64,000 nt of DNA. Origin: Flavobacterium sp. ALJ2 (lineage in GTDB: Bacteria; Bacteroidota; Bacteroidia; Flavobacteriales; Flavobacteriaceae). The stretch is from positions 124,001 through 188,000 of the forward strand of contig NZ_JADNRC010000003.1 of NCBI RefSeq assembly GCF_015594725.1, given 5' to 3'. Below the pieces are notes generated by a model. That model made no database searches. It saw only the letters and a program-made list of their open reading frames with translations, and was not told where the DNA came from. Below are positions 53,577 to 62,294 of the stretch, piece by piece (position 1 is the first letter of the stretch; each line of letters starts with the position of its first letter). The position numbers and the translations under genes were made by a program.

Positions 53577-54836
53577 TTACACTTCAATCGTAATAACATC
53601 TTTAAGTTTGGTAGAAAACTTTGGAGATAATCTATCCTGTTTCATTTTCCATTGCCTTCCTAATGACTGTACTCCAAATTTAACTTTGTTATCACCAAAA
53701 CTTAAATTCATTTTATCGATAACACTCATCAATGGTTGATGCTTAGGATTGGAGGTATTAAACAAATTAAGTTGTGTTTCGTCATTTGGTGTTAAGCCCA
53801 TAACGACAACTCCTGCTCTTTTGTATGAATATCCACTTTTATAAATCTCCTTTAATCCTCTTTGTGCCGCTTGATTTAACTCAATTGTTGAGTTCGTTGG
53901 AAAATCTGTATTTATAGTAATGCTACGAGAATATTGCGCTTGGTCGTTTGCTAAATAATTCGTCTGAATAAAAACAGTTACCATATTGCAATGACAATTC
54001 TGGCGTCTTAATTTCTCGGCACACGAAGCTGTAAAAGTGCTTACCCTTTCTGAAATTTCATCGTAAGTTGCATATTTAGTTTCGAATGAACGGGTAGTTG
54101 CAATCATTTTTTTACTTCGAGGTCCTTCTAAATCAAGTGTTGGTTTCCCTTCTAAATCATGTTTTAATCGAAGTCCAACCACTGCCATTTCTTTACGTAC
54201 CCAGGCATCTGATAATTGTGTAAATTGATAAGCTGTCAAGATATTTTTTTGTTTCAGCCGTTTTGCGTGCTTTCTGCCTATTCCCCAAACATCCTCAATT
54301 TTTGTCCACTTTAATGCTTTAATTCTTTTTTCATCAGTATCAATCGTATAGACATTCTGAGTTCTTTCGGCAAATTTTCTAGCAATTTTATTGGCCACTT
54401 TTGCCAAAGCTTTTGTTGGAGCAAAACCTACACTTACAGGAATCCCTGTGCCTTTTGTAATCTTTTTTCGCATATCGAGTCCCACTTCATTCAAATCGAA
54501 TAATTCAAAACCTGTAAACTTCAAGAAGGCTTCATCGATGCTATACAATTCGATATCTGGAGTATAGGTTCTAAGGATATTCATTACTCGATTACTCATA
54601 TCTCCGTACAAAGCATAATTAGAAGAATACACATAAATATTTTTTTCTTTAAATAGTGCTTCAAATTTAAATGCTGGTGCTCCCATTGGAACTCCTGCCA
54701 ATTTAGCTTCATCTGAGCGCGCAATAACACAACCGTCATTATTAGAAAGGATAACTACTGGTTTTCCTATCAAATGTGGTTCGAATACCCTTTGGCAAGA
54801 GGCATAAAAATTATTACAATCGACTAAAGCAAACAT
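53577..54836 (-). CDS. umuC: Y-family DNA polymerase (UmuC-like)
   Basis: A 419-residue translesion polymerase. The catalytic motifs are MFALVDCNNFYASCQRVF (first Asp) and LYSIDEAFL (Asp-Glu pair). A little-finger domain with a UmuC-type C-terminal extension (about 345-419) is present. It would copy past damaged DNA in complex with processed UmuD. It lies 169 bases downstream of umuD on the same strand, with its own TATTTTTG box at 54944-54951. Confidence 0.95.
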   Translation of the reverse strand: MFALVDCNNFYASCQRVFEPHLIGKPVVILSNNDGCVIARSDEAKLAGVPMGAPAFKFEALFKEKNIYVYSSNYALYGDMSNRVMNILRTYTPDIELYSIDEAFLKFTGFELFDLNEVGLDMRKKITKGTGIPVSVGFAPTKALAKVANKIARKFAERTQNVYTIDTDEKRIKALKWTKIEDVWGIGRKHAKRLKQKNILTAYQFTQLSDAWVRKEMAVVGLRLKHDLEGKPTLDLEGPRSKKMIATTRSFETKYATYDEISERVSTFTASCAEKLRRQNCHCNMVTVFIQTNYLANDQAQYSRSITINTDFPTNSTIELNQAAQRGLKEIYKSGYSYKRAGVVVMGLTPNDETQLNLFNTSNPKHQPLMSVIDKMNLSFGDNKVKFGVQSLGRQWKMKQDRLSPKFSTKLKDVITIEV

Positions 54837-54943
54837 TTTATATTATATAAGATTAAAAACACACCTCTAAATCGCATACGGATTAAACAGATTTACTTCG
54901 TAAAAAAGCTGATGCAACGATTTTTTACTAATTATATCTTTGC

Positions 54944-54951
54944 CAAAAATA
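54944..54951 (-). promoter_or_regulatory. -7 box (TATTTTTG) upstream of umuC
   Basis: TATTTTTG on the minus strand, 108 bases before the umuC start, in the umuD-umuC gap. Confidence 0.35.
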
Positions 54952-55005
54952 GCCACCCAAGAAAGAACCTATTAGATCTTTTTTCTATTCTAATACAACT
55001 AAGAG

Positions 55006-55458
55006 TTAAAAAGATTTTATAGAATGAACTACAATCCCCCAAATCAAAAGTTCGTTTTCGGCTGTCACTTTTATAGGTTCGTAATCTTCATTTTCGGCAA
55101 TAAGCCAAACTGTATCTTTTTCTATTTTAATACGTTTCACTGTAAATTTACCGTCGACTTGACAAACTGCTATTTTGTTATTTTGGGGTTCTAAACTTTT
55201 ATCTATAATTAACAAATCGCCATCATTTATCCCAGCATCTTTCATAGAATGCCCTTTTACTTTGGCAAAAAAAGTAGTGTCTTTATTTTTAATAAATTCT
55301 TTATTGAGATCTATCGTTAATTCGATAAAATCATCTGCAGGAGAAGGAAATCCAGCGCTAATCCCTACATCAAAAAAAGGGATTTCTAATTTTGATGAAT
55401 AATCCGGAATATAAAATTCTAAGGCTATATCGTCGCTATTTAAACTTCGTAATTTCAT
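55006..55458 (-). CDS. umuD: UmuD-like self-cleaving peptidase (S24 family)
   Basis: A 150-residue LexA/UmuD-fold protein. Cleavage site A35-G36 in ISAGFPSPA, catalytic Ser in GHSMKDAG (S71) and Lys in KFTVKRI (K108), with the Ser-Lys spacing of 37 expected for UmuD. It has no DNA-binding domain. RecA-stimulated cleavage would yield the active form for UmuC. It lies upstream of umuC. A TAATTTTG box sits only eight bases before the start codon. Confidence 0.94.
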   Translation of the reverse strand: MKLRSLNSDDIALEFYIPDYSSKLEIPFFDVGISAGFPSPADDFIELTIDLNKEFIKNKDTTFFAKVKGHSMKDAGINDGDLLIIDKSLEPQNNKIAVCQVDGKFTVKRIKIEKDTVWLIAENEDYEPIKVTAENELLIWGIVVHSIKSF

Positions 55459-55465
55459 AGTTCCA

Positions 55466-55473
55466 CAAAATTA
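55466..55473 (-). promoter_or_regulatory. -7 box (TAATTTTG) for umuD
   Basis: TAATTTTG on the minus strand, with seven bases between it and the start codon, which implies a leaderless or nearly leaderless mRNA. A palindrome tagttatcaacta lies further upstream at 55512-55524. Confidence 0.45.
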
Positions 55474-55533
55474 CGGAAGTTATATTTTTGCCACTACTTT
55501 TTAACATTAAATAGTTATCAACTACCACATTCT

Positions 55534-56148
55534 TCAATTATTTGGTGCTGTTTTCTTGCTTAATCTTCTTCGGAATTTATGGTACGTATTATGGTATTTA
55601 TTATGACTTGGGTATTTACGATAGGAAATAAGGTTATTAAATATCAAAGCCACTATGAGCAATACGCTAACTCCTGTTAATACTGGTGACACTACATACC
55701 AATATCCTAAATCCTTTATCTGGCTAGAACCTGTAACTGCGATAAGCGCAGTTGCTCCTCCTGGTGGATGTAATGTTTTAGTTACTTGCATACAAACAAT
55801 AGAAAGTGATACCGCCAAAGGTGCAGTAATCCAGATAATATCTGGCGCTAGTTGTTGCACTGTAACACCTATAATTGCCGAAATAACATGACCGCCAACA
55901 AGGTTACGAGGTTGCGAAAATGGACTTCTAACTTCTCCATAAACCAAAACACTCGAAGCTCCAAATGACCCGATTAAATACACTAAATCTGAACCTAAAA
56001 AATGTTGTGTTTGCACAAAAGCAATTAATCCGATTCCAACAAAAGAACCTACAAAAGACCAGAATATTTCTTTAGAATTGATTAAAGTTTCTTTGTAAAG
56101 AATGTATCTCGTTTTACGATAGCTTCTCTTTATCTTGTTTTCTCCCAT
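55534..56148 (-). CDS. HPP family membrane protein
   Basis: A 204-residue protein with about four or five membrane helices. It carries the defining motif LHPPGGATALIAV and the segment GEVRSPFSQPRNLVGGH. Some family members have been linked to nitrite transport; the role here is unknown. The C-terminus is strongly basic and His-rich (SHNKYHNTYHKFRRR). It lies seven bases downstream of the ClC channel gene, so the two are probably co-expressed. Confidence 0.88.
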   Translation of the reverse strand: MGENKIKRSYRKTRYILYKETLINSKEIFWSFVGSFVGIGLIAFVQTQHFLGSDLVYLIGSFGASSVLVYGEVRSPFSQPRNLVGGHVISAIIGVTVQQLAPDIIWITAPLAVSLSIVCMQVTKTLHPPGGATALIAVTGSSQIKDLGYWYVVSPVLTGVSVLLIVALIFNNLISYRKYPSHNKYHNTYHKFRRRLSKKTAPNN

Positions 56149-56155
56149 AAATTAT

Positions 56156-57433
56156 TTATTTTGATATGCTTGGTAAAAATGTATAGACTGTATGCGGATA
56201 AATCATTTTTGCAGTATATTTAGAAATCAAGCAAACAACTAATATTGGGAAAAATAAAGTATAATCATTCGTTAATCCACAAACTAAAAAGATTGCTGTA
56301 AATGGTGCATGAATACTAGCGCTTAAAACTGCTGCCATACCAATTACCATAAAGTTTAACGGAATTACCTGTGCATTAAAAAAGGTATTTAAAACTGATG
56401 CCAAAAGTAATCCTAAAAATGCTCCTATAAAAAGACTTGGTGCAAAAACTCCTCCATCGCCACCAGAAGCTAATGTTATAGAGGTTACAATAGGTTTTAA
56501 AAGTAAAATACCAATAAATGTAAAAGTTAATGTAAGCGTTAACGGAATTGCCGAATTACTAAAAATTCCTTTTATAGCGTGATATCCTTCTCCATAAAGT
56601 TGTGGAAATACAAATAAGGAAACACTCAATACGATTGAACCTAAAATGATTTTATAATAATGTGTTTCTATCTTAGAGAACTGCCCTTTAAAAAACAATA
56701 CACAACGTGTTAAATAAACCGAGTTGATTCCTGCCAAAACACCTAAAAGTATAAAATACGGAATCGCTTTTAAGTGCCAGGTTGTAATTGTTACTGCGAA
56801 TAATGGCCCTTCGTTTAAAATCGTGATTAACCCAAAAGCAATAGAAACTGCAATTAAATTGGAGATTATAAATGCGCGGGTTACTTTTCTTGAAATTACT
56901 TCGATTGCAAATAAAATCCCTGCAATCGGACTACTGAATAATGCTGTAACTCCTGCCGCAACTCCTGCACAAATTAATTCGGTTTTATACTGGCGAAAAA
57001 CATTTTCTTTTTGTTGTGCTACTGAGCCGATTGTTGCTGTTGCTACAACTGTCGAAACTTCAATCCCTGTTGACCCTCCAAAAATAACAGTCAACAAACC
57101 ATTAATAAAGTGTGATGGAATTTTATAATTAGGCAAGTTTTTAGATTTTGATTGTGTACTTTCAAAAACTTCTTTGATTCCTTTATTCTCTTTTTTATTG
57201 AATAAATATTGACGTAAAAAATAAATTATTGATAACCCGAAAACCGGAAAAACAACATGAAAAATTGGATTTACCGTAGCTTGATGAAAAAATATCTCTT
57301 CATAATATTCTGTTATTTTCTTGAGAGAAATTCCTAAAAATGCGGAGAGAAAACCAATTAAAACAGAAACAATAACTAATTTTCGAAATTTAATAAATTG
57401 ATGATTCTTTTTGATTTTGGCCGTTTTGTTCAT
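56156..57433 (-). CDS. ClC-family chloride channel or transporter
   Basis: A 425-residue integral membrane protein with the ClC anion-selectivity stretches GGSTGIEVSTV (in place of GREGP), FSSPIAGILFAIEV and GGDGGVFAPSLFIGA. No C-terminal CBS domains. It may be a Cl-/H+ exchanger or a fluoride or other anion carrier. It is paired with the HPP protein gene. Confidence 0.92.
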   Translation of the reverse strand: MNKTAKIKKNHQFIKFRKLVIVSVLIGFLSAFLGISLKKITEYYEEIFFHQATVNPIFHVVFPVFGLSIIYFLRQYLFNKKENKGIKEVFESTQSKSKNLPNYKIPSHFINGLLTVIFGGSTGIEVSTVVATATIGSVAQQKENVFRQYKTELICAGVAAGVTALFSSPIAGILFAIEVISRKVTRAFIISNLIAVSIAFGLITILNEGPLFAVTITTWHLKAIPYFILLGVLAGINSVYLTRCVLFFKGQFSKIETHYYKIILGSIVLSVSLFVFPQLYGEGYHAIKGIFSNSAIPLTLTLTFTFIGILLLKPIVTSITLASGGDGGVFAPSLFIGAFLGLLLASVLNTFFNAQVIPLNFMVIGMAAVLSASIHAPFTAIFLVCGLTNDYTLFFPILVVCLISKYTAKMIYPHTVYTFLPSISK

Positions 57434-57543
57434 CAGAAGTTTAAACTCACTTTTTATAAGTGGTCTGCAAATTTAAAGAAACAGAACCATAATCATTTTA
57501 AAACACACGAATATTACATTTTTTTAACAGTAACGTAAGAAAA

Positions 57544-57933
57544 CTACCTTTCGTAAAACTCTATTGGTAAATCATCTGGGTCTGCAATAAAAGTAAATCG
57601 TTTGCTTGTAAATTCATCCACTCGTATTGTCTCACAATCGATATTTTTTGATATCAAAAATGCCACAACCTCATCTAGATTTGAAACTTCAAATGCCAAA
57701 TGCCGCAAACCTGCTGCTTCTGGTCTGGAAGTTCGTGCTGGCGGATTTGGAAACGAAAATAATTCAATAATATAATTTCCGTTTAAAGCTAAATCAAGCT
57801 TATACGACTGACGCTCTTCACGATAAACTTCTCTAATTATAGTTAAACCCAGAATCTCTGTGTAAAATAATTTGGACTTGTCATAGTCACTACAAATGAT
57901 GGCAATATGATGAACCTTATTTAATGAAAGCAT
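57544..57933 (-). CDS. VOC (glyoxalase-like) protein
   Basis: A 129-residue single glyoxalase/vicinal-oxygen-chelate domain of the YaeR/SMU1112c type: VHHIAIICSDYDKSKLFYTE start, YIIELFSFPNPPARTS and GLRHLAFEVSNLDEV, with metal-ligand candidates His and Glu in place. The reaction is unknown. Its start overlaps the acetyltransferase stop by one base. Confidence 0.88.
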   Translation of the reverse strand: MLSLNKVHHIAIICSDYDKSKLFYTEILGLTIIREVYREERQSYKLDLALNGNYIIELFSFPNPPARTSRPEAAGLRHLAFEVSNLDEVVAFLISKNIDCETIRVDEFTSKRFTFIADPDDLPIEFYER

Positions 57934-58508
57934 TAATTTTTATTTTCTGGTTCTTGATTTAATTTTCGGATTACTTTAGCTGGATTTCCAACTGCTAGTG
58001 AATTGTCTGGAATATCTTTTGTAACAACCGACCCCGCTCCTATTACGCAGCCTTTACCAATTTTTACTCCTGGACATATTACTGAGTTTCCTCCAATCCA
58101 ACAATCATCTCCTATAGAAACAGGTAATGTACTTTGATGCGTTTTTCTCAATTCTGCGTCAAGCGGATGTGTAGCTGTATAAATTTGAACATTTGGTGCA
58201 AAGAGTACATTCGACCCAATAGTAACTGGACCACAATCTAGAACAACACAGTTTACATTAAAATATACATTATCGCCACAGTAAATATTATATCCGTAAT
58301 CACAATGAAATGGTGGCTCTATATAAAACCCCTTACCTACATTTGGAATTAATTCTTCTAAAATCAGCTTAGCTTTTTTAGTCATACAGTATTCTGTAAC
58401 ATTTAAACGATGCAATAAATTTTTAGCTTTTCTACGATCTTTTACTAAAAATGGATTACCCGCTATGTAGTTATCTCCTGCAATCATTTTTTCTTTTTCA
58501 GTTTTCAT
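57933..58508 (-). CDS. Sugar O-acetyltransferase (Maa/LacA type)
   Basis: A 191-residue left-handed beta-helix acetyltransferase. The N-terminal Mac domain contains KEKMIAGDNYIAGNPFLVKD. Hexapeptide repeats contain IYTATHPLDAE (catalytic His) and GDDCWIGGNSVICPGVKIG. It acetylates maltose, galactosides or similar sugars with acetyl-CoA. It is translationally coupled to the VOC gene. Confidence 0.93.
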   Translation of the reverse strand: MKTEKEKMIAGDNYIAGNPFLVKDRRKAKNLLHRLNVTEYCMTKKAKLILEELIPNVGKGFYIEPPFHCDYGYNIYCGDNVYFNVNCVVLDCGPVTIGSNVLFAPNVQIYTATHPLDAELRKTHQSTLPVSIGDDCWIGGNSVICPGVKIGKGCVIGAGSVVTKDIPDNSLAVGNPAKVIRKLNQEPENKN

Positions 58509-58565
58509 AAATGGTATTATATTTTTTCTTAGCGTTTTTTTTTTATATAAAATGTTTCTTAAATC

Positions 58566-59024
58566 TTAAAGTAACTTTTTAAGAATAACGATTTGACCTA
58601 AATGATACACATCGTGTTGGATAATTCCATGGATATGCTCGTAATAGGTATGTCCATTATTGACATATATTTTATCTAAATCGGCATCATCAAAATTCTC
58701 TAAAAATGAATTCCATAATTCTTGTGATTTTTCTAAACTTTGAAGTGATTGCTCCCATGCTGCTTCTGATGAATCTAAAACAGGCACAAAATAATTATGA
58801 TCCGGAGTTATTATTACTTCTCCCTGAACACGTTTTAAAATGTTTCTTCTCCATTGTATAAGATGATTGATAATTTCCCAAATCGTATTTACATTAGGAT
58901 TTATTTTTCTGTAAGCTTGCTCTGCATTTACATCTTTTAAAGTATTTACTAAAGTAACTTCTAGCCAAGGATTTCCATTATAAATTGACTGATATAGATT
59001 CGAAATTCTTTTATTTTCTGACAT
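58566..59024 (-). CDS. DinB-like four-helix protein
   Basis: A 152-residue DinB/YfiT-superfamily protein. Metal-site histidines are placed as in the family: NHLIQWRRN (first) and HIHGIIQHDVYHLGQI (the other two). Members include thiol S-transferases; a specific role is not readable. It is divergent from the TonB receptor gene at 59164. Confidence 0.88.
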   Translation of the reverse strand: MSENKRISNLYQSIYNGNPWLEVTLVNTLKDVNAEQAYRKINPNVNTIWEIINHLIQWRRNILKRVQGEVIITPDHNYFVPVLDSSEAAWEQSLQSLEKSQELWNSFLENFDDADLDKIYVNNGHTYYEHIHGIIQHDVYHLGQIVILKKLL

Positions 59025-59072
59025 AATAAATCATTTTTGAAACACAAAAGCTAAGATACAAATAAGTTTTTT

Positions 59073-59102
59073 ACAACTCATCCTCGAAATTCTACAATTG
59101 GG
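59073..59102 (+). promoter_or_regulatory. LytTR-type operator upstream of the TonB receptor gene
   Basis: Half-sites acaactcat (59073-59081) and acaattggg (59094-59102) are 21 bases apart, matching at 7 and 8 of 9 positions the published LytTR pattern [TA][AC][CA]GTTN[AG][TG]. There are 33 bases to the TATATTTG box. Confidence 0.55.
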
Positions 59103-59135
59103 TCACTTACTATTTAAATGTTAAAATTAACAAAA

Positions 59136-59143
59136 TATATTTG
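59136..59143 (+). promoter_or_regulatory. -7 box (TATATTTG) of the TonB receptor gene
   Basis: TATATTTG, 20 bases before the start codon. No TTG at -33, consistent with need for an activator bound just upstream. Confidence 0.65.
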
Positions 59144-59163
59144 TCTCATCAAAATCAAAAAAC

Positions 59164-61371
59164 ATGAAAACCAAGTTTCTAGAATTAGAAAAAAACAGAA
59201 TAGGATTAAAGACCAAATCAGTTTTTACAATCTTATTTTTATTAATAAGTTTCGCTATTTTTTCTCAAAACACACTTTCTGGAAAAGTAGTTGACACAAA
59301 AGGAAAACCAATTACTGGGGCAAACATATATATTGATGGCACTTACGATGGAGCTACAAGTGCCGAAAACGGAGAATTCTCGTTTACAACTGAAACTTCT
59401 GGGAATCAAATATTAATAGTAAGTTTTTTAATTTATGAAACTTCAACCATACCGATAGATCCTGCCAATTTTAAAAATCAAACTATAAAGCTAAAAGAAA
59501 GCGTAAATTCATTAGATGCAGTTATTATTACTGCCGGAACTATGGAATCTGGCGATAAAGCTAGGGTTTCTGTTTTAAAACCTTTGGATATTGTTACCAC
59601 TGCTGGATCCGCTGGAAATATTATTGCTGCTTTACAAACCTTACCAGGAACTCAAAATGTAGGCGAAGACGGACGTTTATTTGTTCGTGGTGGAGAAGCT
59701 AGTGAAACGCAAACATTTGTTGATGGCATTAGAGTTTCTCAGCCTTATGGAGCATCAGTACAAAATTTACCAACCCGTGGTCGTTTTTCTCCTTTCTTAT
59801 TTAGCGGGATTGCTTTTTCAACAGGAGGTTATTCGGCAGAATATGGTGAGGCTTTATCTAGTGTATTATTATTGAATACTCAGGATGAACCTGATCAAAA
59901 CAAAACGGACATCGCCATGATGACTGTAGGATTAGGAATTGGAAATACTCAGAAATGGAAAAAAAGTTCTTTGAGTGTAAACGTAAGTTACATAAATCTA
60001 GCTCCTTATCAAGCTGCTGTAAAACAAGACGTCGATTGGAATCGACCGTATCAATCTTTATCTGGTGAGAGTGTATATCGCTATCATTTTAAAAATGGAA
60101 TTTTTAAATTATATACTGCTTTTGATACTGCTAAGATTGACCTTAATCAGAAAAACATAAATTTTGAAAACCCAATTCGAATAAATTTAGTGAATAACAA
60201 TTTTTACTTAAACACAGTTTATAATGGAACATTTGGCAGTAACTGGCAAATTACTTCGGGATTGAGTTATGGCTATAGCAACAATAAAAAAGATATTGAT
60301 GTAGCAAATATAAATGATGATGAAAATGCAGCTCATCTTAAATTAAAATTAAAGAAGAGTCTTTCGAACAGAGTGAAACTATCATTTGGTGCCGATTATT
60401 TTATTACTAAATACAATGAAGATTTTCAGGATAATGTAATACCTACAATTACTAATGGCTACGACTCAAATATTGCTGCTATTTATACCGAAACTGAAAT
60501 CTCGTTCTCTAGTAAACTAGCTGCAAAAGTTGGTCTTAGAGCATCTAATAACAGTTTACTTGATGAAACAGCATTAGCTCCAAGAATTTCGTTGGGATAT
60601 AAAATTGCGAAAAACAGCCAGTTTTCACTTGCTTATGGTGACTTTACACAAACTCCCGTTGTAGATTACATCAAATACTCTAAATACCATCAGTTTGAAA
60701 GCGAAAAAGCAGCTCACTATATTTTAAACTTTCAGTACAATAAAACTGGGCGTACTTTTAGAGCCGAAGCATATTACAAGGATTACAGCAATCTGGTAAA
60801 ATACAACACACAAACCATTCAATACAACTCTGTTTTTAGTAATGATGGTACTGGTTATGCTAAAGGATTGGATATCTTTTGGAGAGATAGCAAATTATAT
60901 AAAAATCTAGAATATTGGATATCCTACTCTTACATTGACACTAAAAGAGATTATAAAAATTTTCCAACAAGTGTAACTCCAGATTTTGTTGCTGACCAAA
61001 ACTTGTCTATTGTAACCAAATATTTTATTACAGATTGGAAATCTCAAATCGGGCTAACAAATAGTTTCAGCACAGGAAGACCTTACAACAATCCAAATGA
61101 AACAAAATTCATGAACGGAAAAACAAAATCATATAATAGTTTGAGTCTTAGCTGGGCTTATTTATTAACTACTCAAAAGATTTTATACTTCTCTGTTTCT
61201 AATGTTATAGGTACTCAAAATGTATTTGGTTATAATTATGCCAAATCTCCCGATGCAACTGGAGTTTATAACAGACAAGCCGTTACGCCTACTGCTGATC
61301 GTTTTTTCTTTATTGGCTTCTTTTGGACTATTAGCCAAAATAAAAATGAGAATCAGTTGAAGAATCTATAG
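59164..61371 (+). CDS. TonB-dependent receptor
   Basis: A 735-residue receptor. An unusual polar N-terminal extension (about 1-20) precedes the signal segment (VFTILFLLISFAIFSQN). A carboxypeptidase-regulatory-like domain covers about 38-120 (LSGKVVDTKGKPITGANIYI). The plug is about 125-235 (RLFVRGGEASETQTFVDGIR) and the barrel runs to the C-terminal FWTISQNKN. No STN domain. Ligand unknown. A LytTR-type direct repeat and TATATTTG lie upstream, matching those of the TPR/kinase operon that follows, so both are probably activated together. Confidence 0.93.
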   Translation: MKTKFLELEKNRIGLKTKSVFTILFLLISFAIFSQNTLSGKVVDTKGKPITGANIYIDGTYDGATSAENGEFSFTTETSGNQILIVSFLIYETSTIPIDPANFKNQTIKLKESVNSLDAVIITAGTMESGDKARVSVLKPLDIVTTAGSAGNIIAALQTLPGTQNVGEDGRLFVRGGEASETQTFVDGIRVSQPYGASVQNLPTRGRFSPFLFSGIAFSTGGYSAEYGEALSSVLLLNTQDEPDQNKTDIAMMTVGLGIGNTQKWKKSSLSVNVSYINLAPYQAAVKQDVDWNRPYQSLSGESVYRYHFKNGIFKLYTAFDTAKIDLNQKNINFENPIRINLVNNNFYLNTVYNGTFGSNWQITSGLSYGYSNNKKDIDVANINDDENAAHLKLKLKKSLSNRVKLSFGADYFITKYNEDFQDNVIPTITNGYDSNIAAIYTETEISFSSKLAAKVGLRASNNSLLDETALAPRISLGYKIAKNSQFSLAYGDFTQTPVVDYIKYSKYHQFESEKAAHYILNFQYNKTGRTFRAEAYYKDYSNLVKYNTQTIQYNSVFSNDGTGYAKGLDIFWRDSKLYKNLEYWISYSYIDTKRDYKNFPTSVTPDFVADQNLSIVTKYFITDWKSQIGLTNSFSTGRPYNNPNETKFMNGKTKSYNSLSLSWAYLLTTQKILYFSVSNVIGTQNVFGYNYAKSPDATGVYNRQAVTPTADRFFFIGFFWTISQNKNENQLKNL

Positions 61372-61511
61372 AAGGAAAGCTTCGAATATTTTCCTAACAT
61401 TGTGCTGAGAAGTCACAAATATTTCACCAATATTGTGAGGAAAAGAAACAAAGGCTTTATTCAGATTATCAAAAAACTTTGAATCTTAAAAAACCTTTGA
61501 ACCTTCCTTAA

Positions 61512-61541
61512 ACAACTCATCCCTAAAATTCAACAACTCAG
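61512..61541 (+). promoter_or_regulatory. LytTR-type operator upstream of the TPR/kinase operon
   Basis: Half-sites acaactcat (61512-61520) and acaactcag (61533-61541) have the same 12-base spacer and the same 33-base distance to a TAnnTTTG box as at 59073. Confidence 0.55.
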
Positions 61542-61574
61542 TACTATTAAATTTTAAGAGAATAAAATCTACAA

Positions 61575-61582
61575 TACTTTTG
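61575..61582 (+). promoter_or_regulatory. -7 box (TACTTTTG) of the TPR/kinase operon
   Basis: TACTTTTG gives a leader of about 55 bases before the TPR gene at 61644; no -33 TTG. Confidence 0.6.
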
Positions 61583-61643
61583 AAGTATAAACTAACAAGT
61601 GTTTCAATCATCAAAAAATAACTAATCTTTAAAACAAAAAATC

Positions 61644-62264
61644 ATGACAAAATTAATTACAGTTATCACATTATTTATTTGCAGTCTTTTATCTGCTCAA
61701 ACCCAATTTGAACAAGGAATGGGTAAAGCATTCTCTCTTTGGAAAGAAGGAAAAAATACTGAAGCATCTGATTTATTCGAAAGAATTGCTGCTGCCGAGA
61801 AAACAAACTGGCTGCCCAATTATTATGTTGCATTAGTAAATACAACATCCGCATTTAAAACTCAAGACAAAACACAAATAGACTTATTACTTACTAAAGC
61901 ACAAAATGCATTGAATGTTGAAATGATAAAAGATCAAAACAATGCCGAGCTTTATGTATTACAAGCTTTGATTTATACTGCTTGGGTTGTAGCTGACCCT
62001 ATGACTAACGGGATGAAATATTCAACGAAGACTATAGAAATGTACAATAAAGCCGAAGTATTGGCTCCTGAAAACCCTAGAGTTGTTTTTGGTAAAGCCG
62101 ATTTTCAATTAGGTGGTGCAAAATGGACAGGAGTTGACACCAAACCTTTATGTGCACAAGTTGACAAAGCTATTGGTCTTTTTGCTACTTTTAAACCTGA
62201 AACTCCTTTTTCTCCAAAATGGGGTTTAGAAAGAGCACTTGAAGTTCAAAAAACATGTAAATAA
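61644..62264 (+). CDS. Exported TPR-like protein
   Basis: A 206-residue protein with a signal peptide (MTKLITVITLFICSLLSAQ). A helical repeat region follows (FEQGMGKAFSLWKEGKNTEA, then ASDLFERIAAAEKTNWLPNY and LYVLQALIYTAWVVADPM), typical of tetratricopeptide-like periplasmic proteins. It starts the operon that continues 30 bases later with the histidine kinase. It may help the receptor or sense its cargo; unproven. Confidence 0.82.
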   Translation: MTKLITVITLFICSLLSAQTQFEQGMGKAFSLWKEGKNTEASDLFERIAAAEKTNWLPNYYVALVNTTSAFKTQDKTQIDLLLTKAQNALNVEMIKDQNNAELYVLQALIYTAWVVADPMTNGMKYSTKTIEMYNKAEVLAPENPRVVFGKADFQLGGAKWTGVDTKPLCAQVDKAIGLFATFKPETPFSPKWGLERALEVQKTCK

Positions 62265-62294
62265 GATTTATTAAAATATCTAAAAAAGAAAATA

